DNA of 64,000 nucleotides, from the NCBI RefSeq assembly GCF_000385565.1, contig NC_021169.1, forward strand, positions 1,718,571 through 1,782,570, given 5' to 3'. Made by a program: the position numbers and the translations under genes. Shown here in pieces: positions 36,599-44,823 of the stretch; the first letter of the stretch is position 1; each line of letters starts with the position of its first letter. The DNA comes from Archaeoglobus sulfaticallidus PM70-1 (GTDB lineage: Archaea > Halobacteriota > Archaeoglobi > Archaeoglobales > Archaeoglobaceae). The notes under the pieces were generated by a model, which was not told the origin of the DNA, did no database searches, and saw nothing but the letters and a program-made list of their open reading frames with translations.

Positions 36599-36812
36599 CC
36601 GAAATCAACTCGATTAGCTTCCAGGATAACCACATCAACACGATTACGGTTAGCAAAAACCAGCTCTCGACAGCCACGTATGCAAGTGGTATCTTACTGA
36701 GCATATTCTCGCTGACAAAGTATTCTCCTACTGTTTTGTAGTGATAGAAGGCTGTAAGCCAGACACAAATCCAGGATGTAGCCCAAATGACTTTTGCGAT
36801 CTTAGTTTTCAT
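36585..36812 (-). CDS. Two-helix membrane protein in viral remnant operon (holin-like?)
   Basis: 75 residues, with two membrane helices (IWATSWICVWLTAFYHYKTV and WFLLTVIVLMWLSWKLIEL). Its ATG overlaps the stop of the baseplate-like fragment upstream (TAATG), and its 3' end overlaps the next tail-like fragment. The location inside a phage-like operon and the small two-helix shape are compatible with a holin or a membrane-anchoring factor, but there is no sequence motif to prove it. Confidence 0.5.
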   Translation of the reverse strand: MKTKIAKVIWATSWICVWLTAFYHYKTVGEYFVSENMLSKIPLAYVAVESWFLLTVIVLMWLSWKLIELISDVGR

Positions 36813-37094
36813 TAGACCACCGTTACCGTTACATTTCCAGCCTGAGCTTTTTCAGTTTCTGCAATTGCTATCGACTCTCCAAAAGCGTTGATTGTGGTAG
36901 TCCCCTGTTGCTTCTAAGCTTACAATGTCGTCAACGCCTTCAACTTGCAAAATCACTTTAGCCAGATCACTGTAAACTACGTCCTCGCCGATGTGGAGAT
37001 CGTTTAAGTAATTAGTTACAGCGTTCTGGACATTACTATGGACTTCTGAAGCGTCATAATCTTCTAAAATTTTTAAATTTAAATAGAAAAAATT
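36812..37094 (-). pseudogene. C-terminal fragment of baseplate J-like protein
   Basis: The reverse strand from about 37094 reads VQNAVTNYLNDLHIGEDVVY then SDLAKVILQVEGVDDIVSLE, the characteristic C-terminal module of baseplate J proteins (v-x-x-a-v-x-x-Y-L-x-x-L-x-I-G-E-x-V-x-Y-S-x-L-x-x-x-I-x-x-V-x-G-V). One surplus G near 36925 breaks the frame; after it the sequence continues as GTTTINAFGESIAIAETEK and ends at TAA 36812-36814. No start codon or N-terminal part is present upstream: the 239-residue surface protein gene abuts it. The gene is therefore truncated and frameshifted. Confidence 0.68.
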
Positions 37095-37098
37095 GAAG

Positions 37099-37818
37099 CT
37101 ATCTTCTCCTTATATATGCTACCGCTCCAATCGTTGCAAGTATTATTGCAGCTATAAGAATCGTCCAAGTTGGCTGTTGCCACGATGGTACTTCAGCTGA
37201 TGTAGTCGGTTTAGCTGGAGCAGTCGGCTTTGCTGTTGGTGATACAATAGATTCGCCAGTTGCGCCAGTTCCACTTTCAGTTGTGCCACCTCCTGCACCA
37301 GCTGTTGTCGGATTTGGTGTTGAGGCTGTGGTGCCAGTTCCACTAGTTGTGCCACCTCCTGCACCACCTCCAGCACCAGCTCCACCTCCTGCACTAGCTA
37401 TAGTAGCTGCTGCAGATGTTGGCGTGACTGTAGCACCTGTTTCAGTTGCTGGGGAATAATACAAATCATACTGCCCAACCTCCCCAGAGATCCATGGAAT
37501 TTCTTCAGCAACTTTTATTTCTGTTCCATCAACGACTACATATAGATCGAAAGCTTCGCATTCATCAACAATCATTCTTTTGGTTGCCAGCTCACCATTG
37601 AATCCATTTTCAACTACAGCTTGTCCAATAACCACATCAGTTCCACTTACTTTGGCAACTACAAGTGTGCCTTCTGGAGCGGGCTCATTTGTATCGCTGT
37701 TTATAACACTTCCATGCAGAAGCATTGGAAGTGATGGCGGAGATTCCTGTGCAGTGGCTAGGGATGTAATTAATACAAATAGCAATAGCAAGATCGCTGT
37801 TTTTCTCATTTTCACCAC
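37099..37818 (-). CDS. Secreted, C-terminally anchored surface protein (239 aa)
   Basis: Signal peptide ILLLLFVLITSLATAQE; a beta-sandwich resembling carboxypeptidase regulatory/transthyretin-like repeats (LLHGSVINSDTNEPAPEGTL); a glycine/threonine/serine low-complexity linker (GGGAGAGGGAGGGTTSGTGT), likely glycosylated; then a membrane helix WTILIAAIILATIGAVAYI with a terminal arginine cluster (RRR). The topology is that of an archaeal cell-envelope protein standing on a flexible stalk. Part of a run of three secreted proteins on this strand. Confidence 0.75.
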   Translation of the reverse strand: MVKMRKTAILLLLFVLITSLATAQESPPSLPMLLHGSVINSDTNEPAPEGTLVVAKVSGTDVVIGQAVVENGFNGELATKRMIVDECEAFDLYVVVDGTEIKVAEEIPWISGEVGQYDLYYSPATETGATVTPTSAAATIASAGGGAGAGGGAGGGTTSGTGTTASTPNPTTAGAGGGTTESGTGATGESIVSPTAKPTAPAKPTTSAEVPSWQQPTWTILIAAIILATIGAVAYIRRR

Positions 37819-37889
37819 CTTTTTTGGTTTTTAATTTTCTTTATTTTTTAATATTATAATGTAGTAGATAAAAAAAATATCTACAAAAT

Positions 37890-39803
37890 TTAACTTTCCA
37901 AAGCCTCCAACGTTGTTTCACTCGTCACATGTATCCAGTAGCCAGCGTGTGGTTGCATTACGAAGTCCTCTGTTGTAACATGTTCACCCGACACCAGCGG
38001 TGGACATGGATATGGCCAGACATTGCAGTTGTAGCCGTAGAGATCGTGGGTCTGCTCTTCTGCATTCCATACCCATATTCTGTCATAGCTTTCATCAATC
38101 ATGAATAACGTGGTTTCTGCTGAAGCTGGCGATTTTAAGAGGTGTCCAATGATGTTCCATCCTTCGCAAAGCTGCATTGATGGTGGAACCGATGCCCCAC
38201 ACTCAAGGTTCGTTATGACTTGCATGCTTTCGACTTTGATCCAGTAAGCTTTGAGTGGTTCAATATCTGTTACGCTCTCCCATCCTCCATTGCATGCGTT
38301 GTAGGATATTACTGCTTCATAGTCAATGCCTTCAAGCACATGATCAACACTTGAGTTGTCTAGCCCACATACTACTGAGATCAGATTCCAGCCTGGATGT
38401 AGAACAATACTACCTGAAACAACTGTGATCGTGATTGTTTCTTCTGCAGAGCTGCAGGTATCGTACATTGTAGCTCTGATCAGGTATTCTCCATCTTCCA
38501 CTCCACTTGCGTTCCAGTCAACACTCCATCCATCGCTTCCGTCAGTATCTTCGCCTATAAGCGTCCAAGTTGTGTCTGCTGCTGGCGCATATTCGAATAC
38601 ACTCTTAACTACATCATTCTGACCGCTGTCATCAACAGCTTCAATTGTAATTGTACCAGCAACACTAGCACCATCTCCCGGATTCGGTATGCTTGGTTCT
38701 GGTGGGTTGCATGCTATAACACTGGTCTGATCTGAGCCTGTCAGCCCCTCGTCATCGCCCATTGTTGCACGGATTATGTAGCACCCATCTGGAACTGTTA
38801 CTGTGTCCCATTCAGCACTCCATCCATCATCTCCATTTGTATCATTGTATATTTCTACCCAGCCAGCGCCATCGTTTGCTTTGCCATCGCAGTTCAGGTC
38901 TGGATAGTACTCGAACAAGTTGTAGGTTATGTTTCTTCCACTTTCATCTACTTCTACAATTGTAGCCATACCACTGAGCATATCACCTTTTGATGGTTGG
39001 GCTATGGTTGGTTGTGGACCTTCTGCAACTTCAACACTGCTATCACAGCTTATTGGTGCTGGATTATCCATTCCCTGCATCTGGAAATCTCCGCTGAATG
39101 TGTAAGTGCCTTCTGCTGCACCTTCTGGAACTCTAACCTGGTACGTGTAGGTCGTATCTTCCGCATTTTGTAGTGCTATCCACTTTATGTGGCCTGGGTC
39201 GGCTGTATTTCCTCCACCGGCATCAACGATCTCCCATCCTGCTGGTAGAACTTCATCTATTGCATAGAAGTCTGCACCGTCAACCGTTACTGTTAGCGTT
39301 ACGGTTGCTGTTGAGCCCGGTGCTAGAGATCCATCTGGTAGGTCTCTGCATACGTTCATTCCCTCTGGTGGAGGTACCTGAACTGTTTCCACCTGAACTT
39401 CAACACTGCTATCACAGCTTATTGGTGCTGGATTATCCATTCCCTGCATCTGGAAATCTCCGCTGAATGTGTAAGTGCCTTCTGCTGCACCTTCTGGAAC
39501 TCTAACCTGGTACGTGTAGGTCGTATCTTCCGCATTTTGTAGTGCTATCCACTTTATGTGGCCTGGGTCGGCTGTATTTCCTCCACCGGCATCAACGATC
39601 TCCCATCCTGCTGGTAGAACTTCATCTATTGCATAGAAGTCTGCACCGTCAACCGTTACTGTTAGCGTTACGGTTGCTGTTGAGCCCGGTGCTAGAGATC
39701 CATCTGGTAGGTCTCTGCATACGTCTTGTGCTGATGCAGAAGCTATTGCAATCATTGCCAAGAGCAGAATTGCTCCAACTACGGTTTTTCTCATTTTTTT
39801 CAC
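37890..39803 (-). CDS. Secreted multidomain Ig-like surface protein with exact 123-aa tandem repeat
   Basis: 637 residues. Signal peptide VVGAILLLAMIAIASASAQD, then two copies of a DUF11-like beta domain of 123 residues (each begins VCRDLPDGSLAPGSTATVTL and contains GADFYAIDEVLPAGWEIVDA); their DNA is identical over 329 bases. Two bacterial-Ig-like domains follow (each with NGDDGWSAEWD or DGSDGWSVDWN and then YxIRATM). A C-terminal module has two PGWNLIS/EGWNIIG repeats. Many cysteines suggest disulfides. No membrane anchor is seen at the C terminus, so it may associate with the S-layer. Confidence 0.75.
   Translation of the reverse strand: MKKMRKTVVGAILLLAMIAIASASAQDVCRDLPDGSLAPGSTATVTLTVTVDGADFYAIDEVLPAGWEIVDAGGGNTADPGHIKWIALQNAEDTTYTYQVRVPEGAAEGTYTFSGDFQMQGMDNPAPISCDSSVEVQVETVQVPPPEGMNVCRDLPDGSLAPGSTATVTLTVTVDGADFYAIDEVLPAGWEIVDAGGGNTADPGHIKWIALQNAEDTTYTYQVRVPEGAAEGTYTFSGDFQMQGMDNPAPISCDSSVEVAEGPQPTIAQPSKGDMLSGMATIVEVDESGRNITYNLFEYYPDLNCDGKANDGAGWVEIYNDTNGDDGWSAEWDTVTVPDGCYIIRATMGDDEGLTGSDQTSVIACNPPEPSIPNPGDGASVAGTITIEAVDDSGQNDVVKSVFEYAPAADTTWTLIGEDTDGSDGWSVDWNASGVEDGEYLIRATMYDTCSSAEETITITVVSGSIVLHPGWNLISVVCGLDNSSVDHVLEGIDYEAVISYNACNGGWESVTDIEPLKAYWIKVESMQVITNLECGASVPPSMQLCEGWNIIGHLLKSPASAETTLFMIDESYDRIWVWNAEEQTHDLYGYNCNVWPYPCPPLVSGEHVTTEDFVMQPHAGYWIHVTSETTLEALES
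39027..39724 (-). repeat. Exact direct duplication, 329 bp copies with 369-bp period
   Basis: Copy 1 at 39027-39355 and copy 2 at 39396-39724 are identical as read here, separated by a 40-base unique linker (encoding QVETVQVPPPEGM-type residues on the minus strand). The period is exactly 123 codons, so the duplication preserves frame and adds one complete domain. Identity at synonymous positions implies a very recent duplication or ongoing conversion. Confidence 0.9.
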
Positions 39804-39833
39804 CTGTCCTTATCTAAAATTAAAATAAAAAAA

Positions 39834-42455
39834 TTATATGCAGTAGACACAGTACTTTTGTCCCGCATACCAATAGTTTACTAGTTCCATCAGACCAGAC
39901 ATTGAAAGATCTCCTTTATTCCAGTCAGCTACTGCATTCAAAAGTTCGTCCATTTCGATCTCGTAGTTCTTGTTTGCGTCGTATGGGTTGTATGGCTCAT
40001 GTGGATTATATGGGTTCGATGGCGTCGAATTACCGCCTTCAATCCTGTTCACATAGATGTCTGTTGGATCGCTTGGATCGTACCAGAACTTGACGCGGTT
40101 TACAAATCCATGTGCAATAGGTGCAATAGGTCCATCGTCTTCTTCTTCACCATCCCAGATGTGGTAGCTTGCTTCAGGTGCATACCATGAAAGCGTTACC
40201 AGATAAAGCTCTCCCCTTGGAAGCACGAATTCTGTGTACTGGTCTGGGTAGGTGTAGAACCATTCAATTAGCCAGCGTTCTTTTTCTTTACACCATTCAT
40301 CGTTTGTAGGATGTGGATTTGAACATTCTCTTATCTTCATCTCATCGTATATCTCCTTGAGCTCTCCCTTGTATCTCTCTTCAACATCTTCCTTAACATA
40401 CTTGATCTCAAGCGGTGGTCTTGCTACTTTTTCACCTATCTTGTCTTGCTGTGATTCTGGCTTTGTCCAGGTTGGCTGCACATCAACAAAGATCTCGTGT
40501 TCTTCGTTGAACGGTGGCATCTCTGGCAGGACTGTATTTGGCTCCCAGACTTCGAGATGCTTACCGTACAGCTTGATTTCATCCTTAGGTAGCTTCTCTC
40601 TAATCACTATGTACTTGACGCAGTTGTCCTTGGCCTTTATTCCAGCAATCTCATAGAGCACTCCATCAACCATGAATGCCTTCTGGTTCCAGTCGATGTT
40701 TGCCCCAATGTTTGCTCCAGCCTGGCCAAACATTCTGCCCATTTCAACTATCGCCTTAGTCTTCTCTGAATCTGTTGCTATAAGCTTTAGATAGAATGTC
40801 GTTCCACTTGTATCTTCTAGAGCTCTGTAGAAGCGCTTGTACTCTCCAACTCCAATTGCCACATTCATGGTTGATCTTTGAGTTCCTCCTCCTTCGTTGT
40901 CATACACATTGAATATTGCTTGGTCGCCAAGAACTTCTACAAGCTCTACTACGTGGTCAAACATCTGTACTTTAGCACCCTGGCCTAGTAGCTTGTTCTT
41001 AAGCACTAAAACGAGTGTTTCATCTCCGCTCAGCTCTTTTCTATCCCTATCCATTGATTCTTTTCTTCTTCCATCTTGGTCTATGTCTATTCCAACTGTT
41101 CTTTCGCTTTCAACATACAGTGCATCTCTCTTATTATCTCCATCTGCATCAAAGCTGTCAATACCGTCTCCAGCTGTCCAAGATGCCATTGGTATCAGGA
41201 CTCTGCTTCCATCCTGTATCATGATTGGCATCGTGTTTGTGTCAAGGAACATGTAGGTAAACTCCTGAACAATTGCTGGGCCGTAAATGTCTCCAAGTGC
41301 TGGATCGTTGTTGTGCTCTTTGATTGTGTAGCCCAACGTGAACATTTCATGTACATCTTCAAAGTCTTCTGGGCCACATACTTCTACTTTCTTAGTATAG
41401 CTATCCCTTACCATAACAATGTCCCAGCATCCATCCTTGTCTTCATCCTTGAACCATAGCTTTTCATACCACATTCTCTTGAATACCTTCTCCTTTGGTT
41501 GCTGTACGTCATTACCGTCCTGCACAAAACTCTCGCATTGCCTGAAGCTTAGCTCCGGATAGCCCTGGTTGTGATCCATGATTGCCGGGTTGAACGTTAT
41601 GAAGTCCTTTTTTGGAGCTTGCCCAGATTGCGGATAGAATGGAGCGACTGGATCTGTATATGGTGGGTTCTCAGGTTTTAGTCCTGTTTCTGGGTCTTTA
41701 AAGCCAAGATCTCCAGCTCCCATGTCAAATGTTCCATAAAGCCTTAATGTACAGTTTTCGCATGGCTCAAACACTACCCTTACCTCTTTTGATACCGAGG
41801 TACACAGCCCATCGTTATCGCAGCCGCTAAGTGTAACTGTGTATGTTCCCTCTGCCGGGAACTGGTGTAGCATGGCCCCCGGAGCTCCGGAATCTGTTAT
41901 TGTTGGTCCATCACCAAAGTCCCATGTGTGATTTACAATCGATCCATCCGGATCGATTCCCACGCCAACGAATCTCACAGTAAGGTTGCACTCCTGACTC
42001 CAGGTGAAGTCAAAGGTCGGTGGTTCTGGCATTAGAACTTCTGAAGTCTTTCCAACTGAAGAATAAATATATTCTGCAGGAGTAGCATTATTGTAGCCCT
42101 CCACCCTAAGGGTATTCCAGATGTGGTTGCCATCTGTTATGTCAGCCGCGTTTACTACATAAGATATGTAATATGTCTTGCTCTCGCCTGGTAGTAGCGT
42201 TAAGTCATTTTCTAGCAATACGGTAGTTGCGTTAGGAAGATCATCAAATACGTCTAATGTAAATGAGTAGTCTTCGCTTGGATTAGTAACTGTCATCGTG
42301 TAGTTAACCGTATCACCGATCTTATAGACGGCATCAGACGGTATTGTTTCCTTAGATAATTGGATGTCCGCAGCGCTTGCTGCGTGCGTCGCTGCAAGCA
42401 ATACAAGCACTAAAATCGCTGCTTTCGCTAATTCCTTACATTTTTTATTACTCAT
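39834..42455 (-). CDS. Probable S-layer protein with PKD domain (873 aa)
   Basis: Signal peptide ILVLVLLAATHAASAAD, a DUF11-like domain (VNYTMTVTNPSEDYSFTLDV), a PKD domain (DPDGSIVNHTWDFGDG, then YTVTLSGCDNDGLC), acid-rich calcium-binding-like loops (DKDGCWDIV, DADGDNKRDALY, DIDQDGRRKES), and a C-terminal EF-hand/dockerin-like segment (YDANKNYEIEMDELLNAV). GKHLEVWEPNTVLPE and the surrounding region resemble methanogen/Archaeoglobus S-layer domains. Several N-x-S/T sequons suit glycosylation. The strong Shine-Dalgarno AAAGGAGGT and TATA box suggest high expression. No C-terminal membrane helix. S-layer identity is inferred from architecture. Confidence 0.7.
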   Translation of the reverse strand: MSNKKCKELAKAAILVLVLLAATHAASAADIQLSKETIPSDAVYKIGDTVNYTMTVTNPSEDYSFTLDVFDDLPNATTVLLENDLTLLPGESKTYYISYVVNAADITDGNHIWNTLRVEGYNNATPAEYIYSSVGKTSEVLMPEPPTFDFTWSQECNLTVRFVGVGIDPDGSIVNHTWDFGDGPTITDSGAPGAMLHQFPAEGTYTVTLSGCDNDGLCTSVSKEVRVVFEPCENCTLRLYGTFDMGAGDLGFKDPETGLKPENPPYTDPVAPFYPQSGQAPKKDFITFNPAIMDHNQGYPELSFRQCESFVQDGNDVQQPKEKVFKRMWYEKLWFKDEDKDGCWDIVMVRDSYTKKVEVCGPEDFEDVHEMFTLGYTIKEHNNDPALGDIYGPAIVQEFTYMFLDTNTMPIMIQDGSRVLIPMASWTAGDGIDSFDADGDNKRDALYVESERTVGIDIDQDGRRKESMDRDRKELSGDETLVLVLKNKLLGQGAKVQMFDHVVELVEVLGDQAIFNVYDNEGGGTQRSTMNVAIGVGEYKRFYRALEDTSGTTFYLKLIATDSEKTKAIVEMGRMFGQAGANIGANIDWNQKAFMVDGVLYEIAGIKAKDNCVKYIVIREKLPKDEIKLYGKHLEVWEPNTVLPEMPPFNEEHEIFVDVQPTWTKPESQQDKIGEKVARPPLEIKYVKEDVEERYKGELKEIYDEMKIRECSNPHPTNDEWCKEKERWLIEWFYTYPDQYTEFVLPRGELYLVTLSWYAPEASYHIWDGEEEDDGPIAPIAHGFVNRVKFWYDPSDPTDIYVNRIEGGNSTPSNPYNPHEPYNPYDANKNYEIEMDELLNAVADWNKGDLSMSGLMELVNYWYAGQKYCVYCI

Positions 42456-42512
42456 ACTTACTAACCTCCTTTCAACTCTAACGGTTAATAGTAATTTTAG
42501 AATATATATATC
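42456..42512 (-). promoter_or_regulatory. Core promoter and ribosome-binding site of the S-layer gene
   Basis: On the minus strand a TATA element lies at about 42501-42511 (ATATATATATT), some 25 bases before a likely start site near 42480. AAAGGAGGT at 42464-42473, 8 bases before ATG 42455, is an unusually complete Shine-Dalgarno sequence for this genome. The tandem 52-bp array begins directly upstream of the TATA box. Confidence 0.65.
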
Positions 42513-43119
42513 ATATGAAATTATGTTTAGAAGCAGATCTTAGGAACCTAATTTTCTAAGTTACATATGAAATTATGTTTAGAAGCAGATCTTAGGAACC
42601 TAATTTTCTAAGTTACATATGAAATTATGTTTAGAAGCAGATCTTAGGAACCTAATTTTCTAAGTTACATATGAAATTATGTTTAGAAGCAGATCTTAGG
42701 AACCTAATTTTCTAAGTTACATATGAAATTATGTTTAGAAGCAGATCTTAGGAACCTAATTTTCTAAGTTACATATGAAATTATGTTTAGAAGCAGATCT
42801 TAGGAACCTAATTTTCTAAGTTACATATGAAATTATGTTTAGAAGCAGATCTTAGGAACCTAATTTTCTAAGTTACATATGAAATTATGTTTAGAAGCAG
42901 ATCTTAGGAACCTAATTTTCTAAGTTACATATGAAATTATGTTTAGAAGCAGATCTTAGGAACCTAATTTTCTAAGTTACATATGAAATTATGTTTAGAA
43001 GCAGATCTTAGGAACCTAATTTTCTAAGTTACATATGAAATTATGTTTAGAAGCAGATCTTAGGAACCTAATTTTCTAAGTTACATATGAAATTATGTTT
43101 AGAAGCAGATCTTAGGAAC
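42513..43119. repeat. Tandem array of eleven identical 52-bp units plus a partial twelfth
   Basis: Units begin at 42513, 42565, 42617, 42669, 42721, 42773, 42825, 42877, 42929, 42981 and 43033, with no base differences seen between complete copies; the twelfth (43085) matches for 35 bases and then diverges. Each unit contains TTAGGAACCTAA (a 5-bp inverted repeat around AA), CTTAG...CTAAG as a wider inverted repeat, and AGATCT. Each also contains a 14-codon frame from ATG to TAA without a ribosome-binding site. There are no unique spacers, so this is not a CRISPR. The position just upstream of the S-layer promoter suggests a regulatory or structural role. Confidence 0.95.
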
Positions 43120-43133
43120 TTAGTTTCTGATTT

Positions 43134-43820
43134 GGGCAGTGTCAAAATAACAAAAAATAAATAAAGAAAATACAAATTATGCAACCCAAACTAAGTCAAT
43201 TAGTGGATCACATCAAAGCTGCAAAAGTCTTTCGTCGCAATAAGAAAAATGTAGAACTGAAAATATTAGCAGCTCCACCATACTTTTTTTGCACTTTCTT
43301 TAAGAAAAACAAGTCAATTTCTATCTCTTTTCGAGGAAATAAGCCATGAATCAGTTAGAATTTACTACCAAAACTTAAAACGGTCCTAAATCCACCGGTA
43401 AAGAGAAAAAGAAGGATTATTGCAATAGATGAAACAAAAATAAAACTGGAAAATAAACAGATTTTTGTATGGGCAGCCTTGATCGATACTAAGGAATGTC
43501 TTACCATATGGGCTTCAGAAGGAAGAGGGAGCTTTGAAGCTTATGTTTTTTAAGAGATGCTCAAATACTGGAAAATAAACCAGAGATCATTGTTGATAGA
43601 GGATTCTAGTATTTATGGGCTCTACAAAGGTTAGGGTTAAATTATAAACATGAAACCTTTGGAACAAGAAATGCTGTATAAGGATTCTTTTCAAGGTTCA
43701 AGGAGAGAACAAAGAGATTTGAAACAGATTTCCCTTCAATAGTTCTTTTGAGTCTTCAGAGCTGGATTGAGAGCTTTATAATGTTTTATAATTATTAGAA
43801 GTGTTAACTTGACATGCCCC
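43134..43820 (+). mobile_element. IS6-like insertion sequence, decayed
   Basis: About 685 bp bounded by imperfect inverted repeats: GGGCAGTGTCAAAATAAC on the left and the reverse complement of GTTAACTTGACATGCCC on the right. The flank CTGATTT occurs on both sides (43127-43133 and 43821-43827), a 7-8 bp target duplication as made by IS6-type elements. The insertion lies just beyond the partial twelfth repeat unit. The transposase inside is broken, so this copy is immobile on its own. Confidence 0.72.
43179..43800 (+). pseudogene. Broken IS6/IS240-type DDE transposase
   Basis: From ATG at about 43179 the pieces read MQPKLSQLVDHIKAAKVFRR, then after frameshifts RRIIAIDETKIKLENKQIFV (first Asp), WAALIDTKECLTIWASEGRG, KPEIIVDRGF (second Asp), YLWALQRLGLNYKHETFGTR and RFKERTKRF. 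At the position of the catalytic glutamate the sequence is N-A-V-stop-G-F-F (TAA in place of GAA). Several frameshifts and stops make it clearly dead. The length, about 210 residues when restored, fits archaeal IS6-like transposases. Confidence 0.75.
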
Positions 43821-43885
43821 CTGATTTGATAATATAATTTGATAATATATTCCGTTGCAATCTGCTCTAAATATAACTTGGTTAA

Positions 43886-44112
43886 AGAATTGGAGGAAAA
43901 CCAAGCGATCATATTATCCCAGCTGTTTCCGCTAAGCTACCTGTGTATGACGTTAATGGCACACCAATCGAACCATTTACCGTTTATGGTGGTGGAACAA
44001 AAACAGTTCTCCTCAAATTTCAATTCCTTCAACAGCCCCAAATGTGATTACAAGTTTAAGGGTGTATTTCGTCTCAAGAATGAATACAAATGTTCTAAGG
44101 TATGACACTTGA
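43886..44112 (+). pseudogene. Frameshifted gene remnant, unknown (possibly viral or surface)
   Basis: After a TAA at 43883 the frame reads RIGGKPSDHIIPAVSAKLPV then YDVNGTPIEPFTVYGGGTKT, and after a one-base shift near 44010 continues ISIPSTAPNVITSLRVYFVS, RMNTNVLRYDT and stop at 44112. The two parts make one plausible beta-rich protein of about 75 residues, truncated at the 5' side by or near the insertion sequence. Its stop overlaps the next start (TATGACACTTGA), which supports a former operon. I do not recognise the family. Confidence 0.45.
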
Positions 44113-44224
44113 AGATTTGCTCGATAGGGCTCTTGCTTCAGGATACATTAACCAAAGCCAGCATGAGGACATCTGGAATGAAGTCTACAAGAAGGGTGCA
44201 AGAGTTTTTTGTTGGAGGGTTTGA
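44102..44224 (+). CDS. Small protein fragment (40 aa) in remnant operon
   Basis: ATG 44102 overlaps the preceding stop and encodes TLEDLLDRALASGYINQSQH then EDIWNEVYKKGARVFCWRV. The first part resembles helical domains of small virion or tail-accessory proteins in shape only. It probably lost its 3' part: the following 200 bases contain no continuation in a single frame. Function not recognised. Confidence 0.35.
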   Translation: MTLEDLLDRALASGYINQSQHEDIWNEVYKKGARVFCWRV

Positions 44225-44421
44225 GATTCACCATATAGTTGGTATATTGTAGCTTGGGCAACCGATTTGGGAGGAGCGATAGTGAGAAATATTGCAACTT
44301 TTTTGTGGTTGTAACAGTACTTACATACAGAACAGACTTTAATAGTATCTCCTTTGATAAACCAAATATAAAGCAGCGGTGATGAAGATCTTAACACACC
44401 CGACCTTACCCACACTTAAGA

Positions 44422-44756
44422 ATGATGGGAAATGCTATGATTGCACTCGCAGCACACGACATGTGGGGTGCAACATCACAAGACACGAATGTACCTAAGA
44501 CATTTGAGGACGTGTTCGACGTGAGATTCCTTGACGAACAAATTATACTGCAAACAAGCACGTTGCAACCTTTGGAGGGCTTTTGCCCCATGCAGCTCCA
44601 CGCAAGTAGATTTTTCAATCCACTTGCCAGAGGGAGGGATTGCCAGCCGGAAATTACACTGGAATGATAGAGCTTGAAATAATATCAGTAATCTACCCAT
44701 ACAAAATTCCAGAGATAATAGCGGAACTGTGTGATGGTGGATATTGTAGAGAGTAA
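44422..44756 (+). pseudogene. Frameshifted unknown gene (about 110 aa when restored)
   Basis: ATG 44422 opens MIALAAHDMWGATSQDTNVP and DVFDVRFLDEQIILQTSTL, then LEGFCPMQLHASRFFNPLAR; skipping one G in the run near 44631-44636 gives EGLPAGNYTGMIELEIISVI and YPYKIPEIIAELCDGGYCRE, stop at 44754-44756. The restored beta-rich protein looks like a secreted or virion component but matches no family I know. The uninterrupted frame ends at 44667. Confidence 0.45.
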
Positions 44757-44823
44757 CAAATTTTTAATTTTATTTTTTAAATAACTATTTTAGAATCGGA
44801 TTTTTACTCAAAAAGCTAAAGCT

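Noticed and set aside
39173-39817. Two long antisense frames with identical leucine/histidine-rich products
   Set aside because: They lie opposite the duplicated domain of the surface protein and exist only because that domain is duplicated; composition is typical of shadow frames.
40897-41459. Antisense frames opposite the S-layer gene
   Set aside because: Serine/leucine-rich composition, no ribosome-binding site, and the sense strand has clear domains.
42513-43119. CRISPR array
   Set aside because: The whole 52-bp unit repeats identically with no variable spacer, and no cas gene is in the window.
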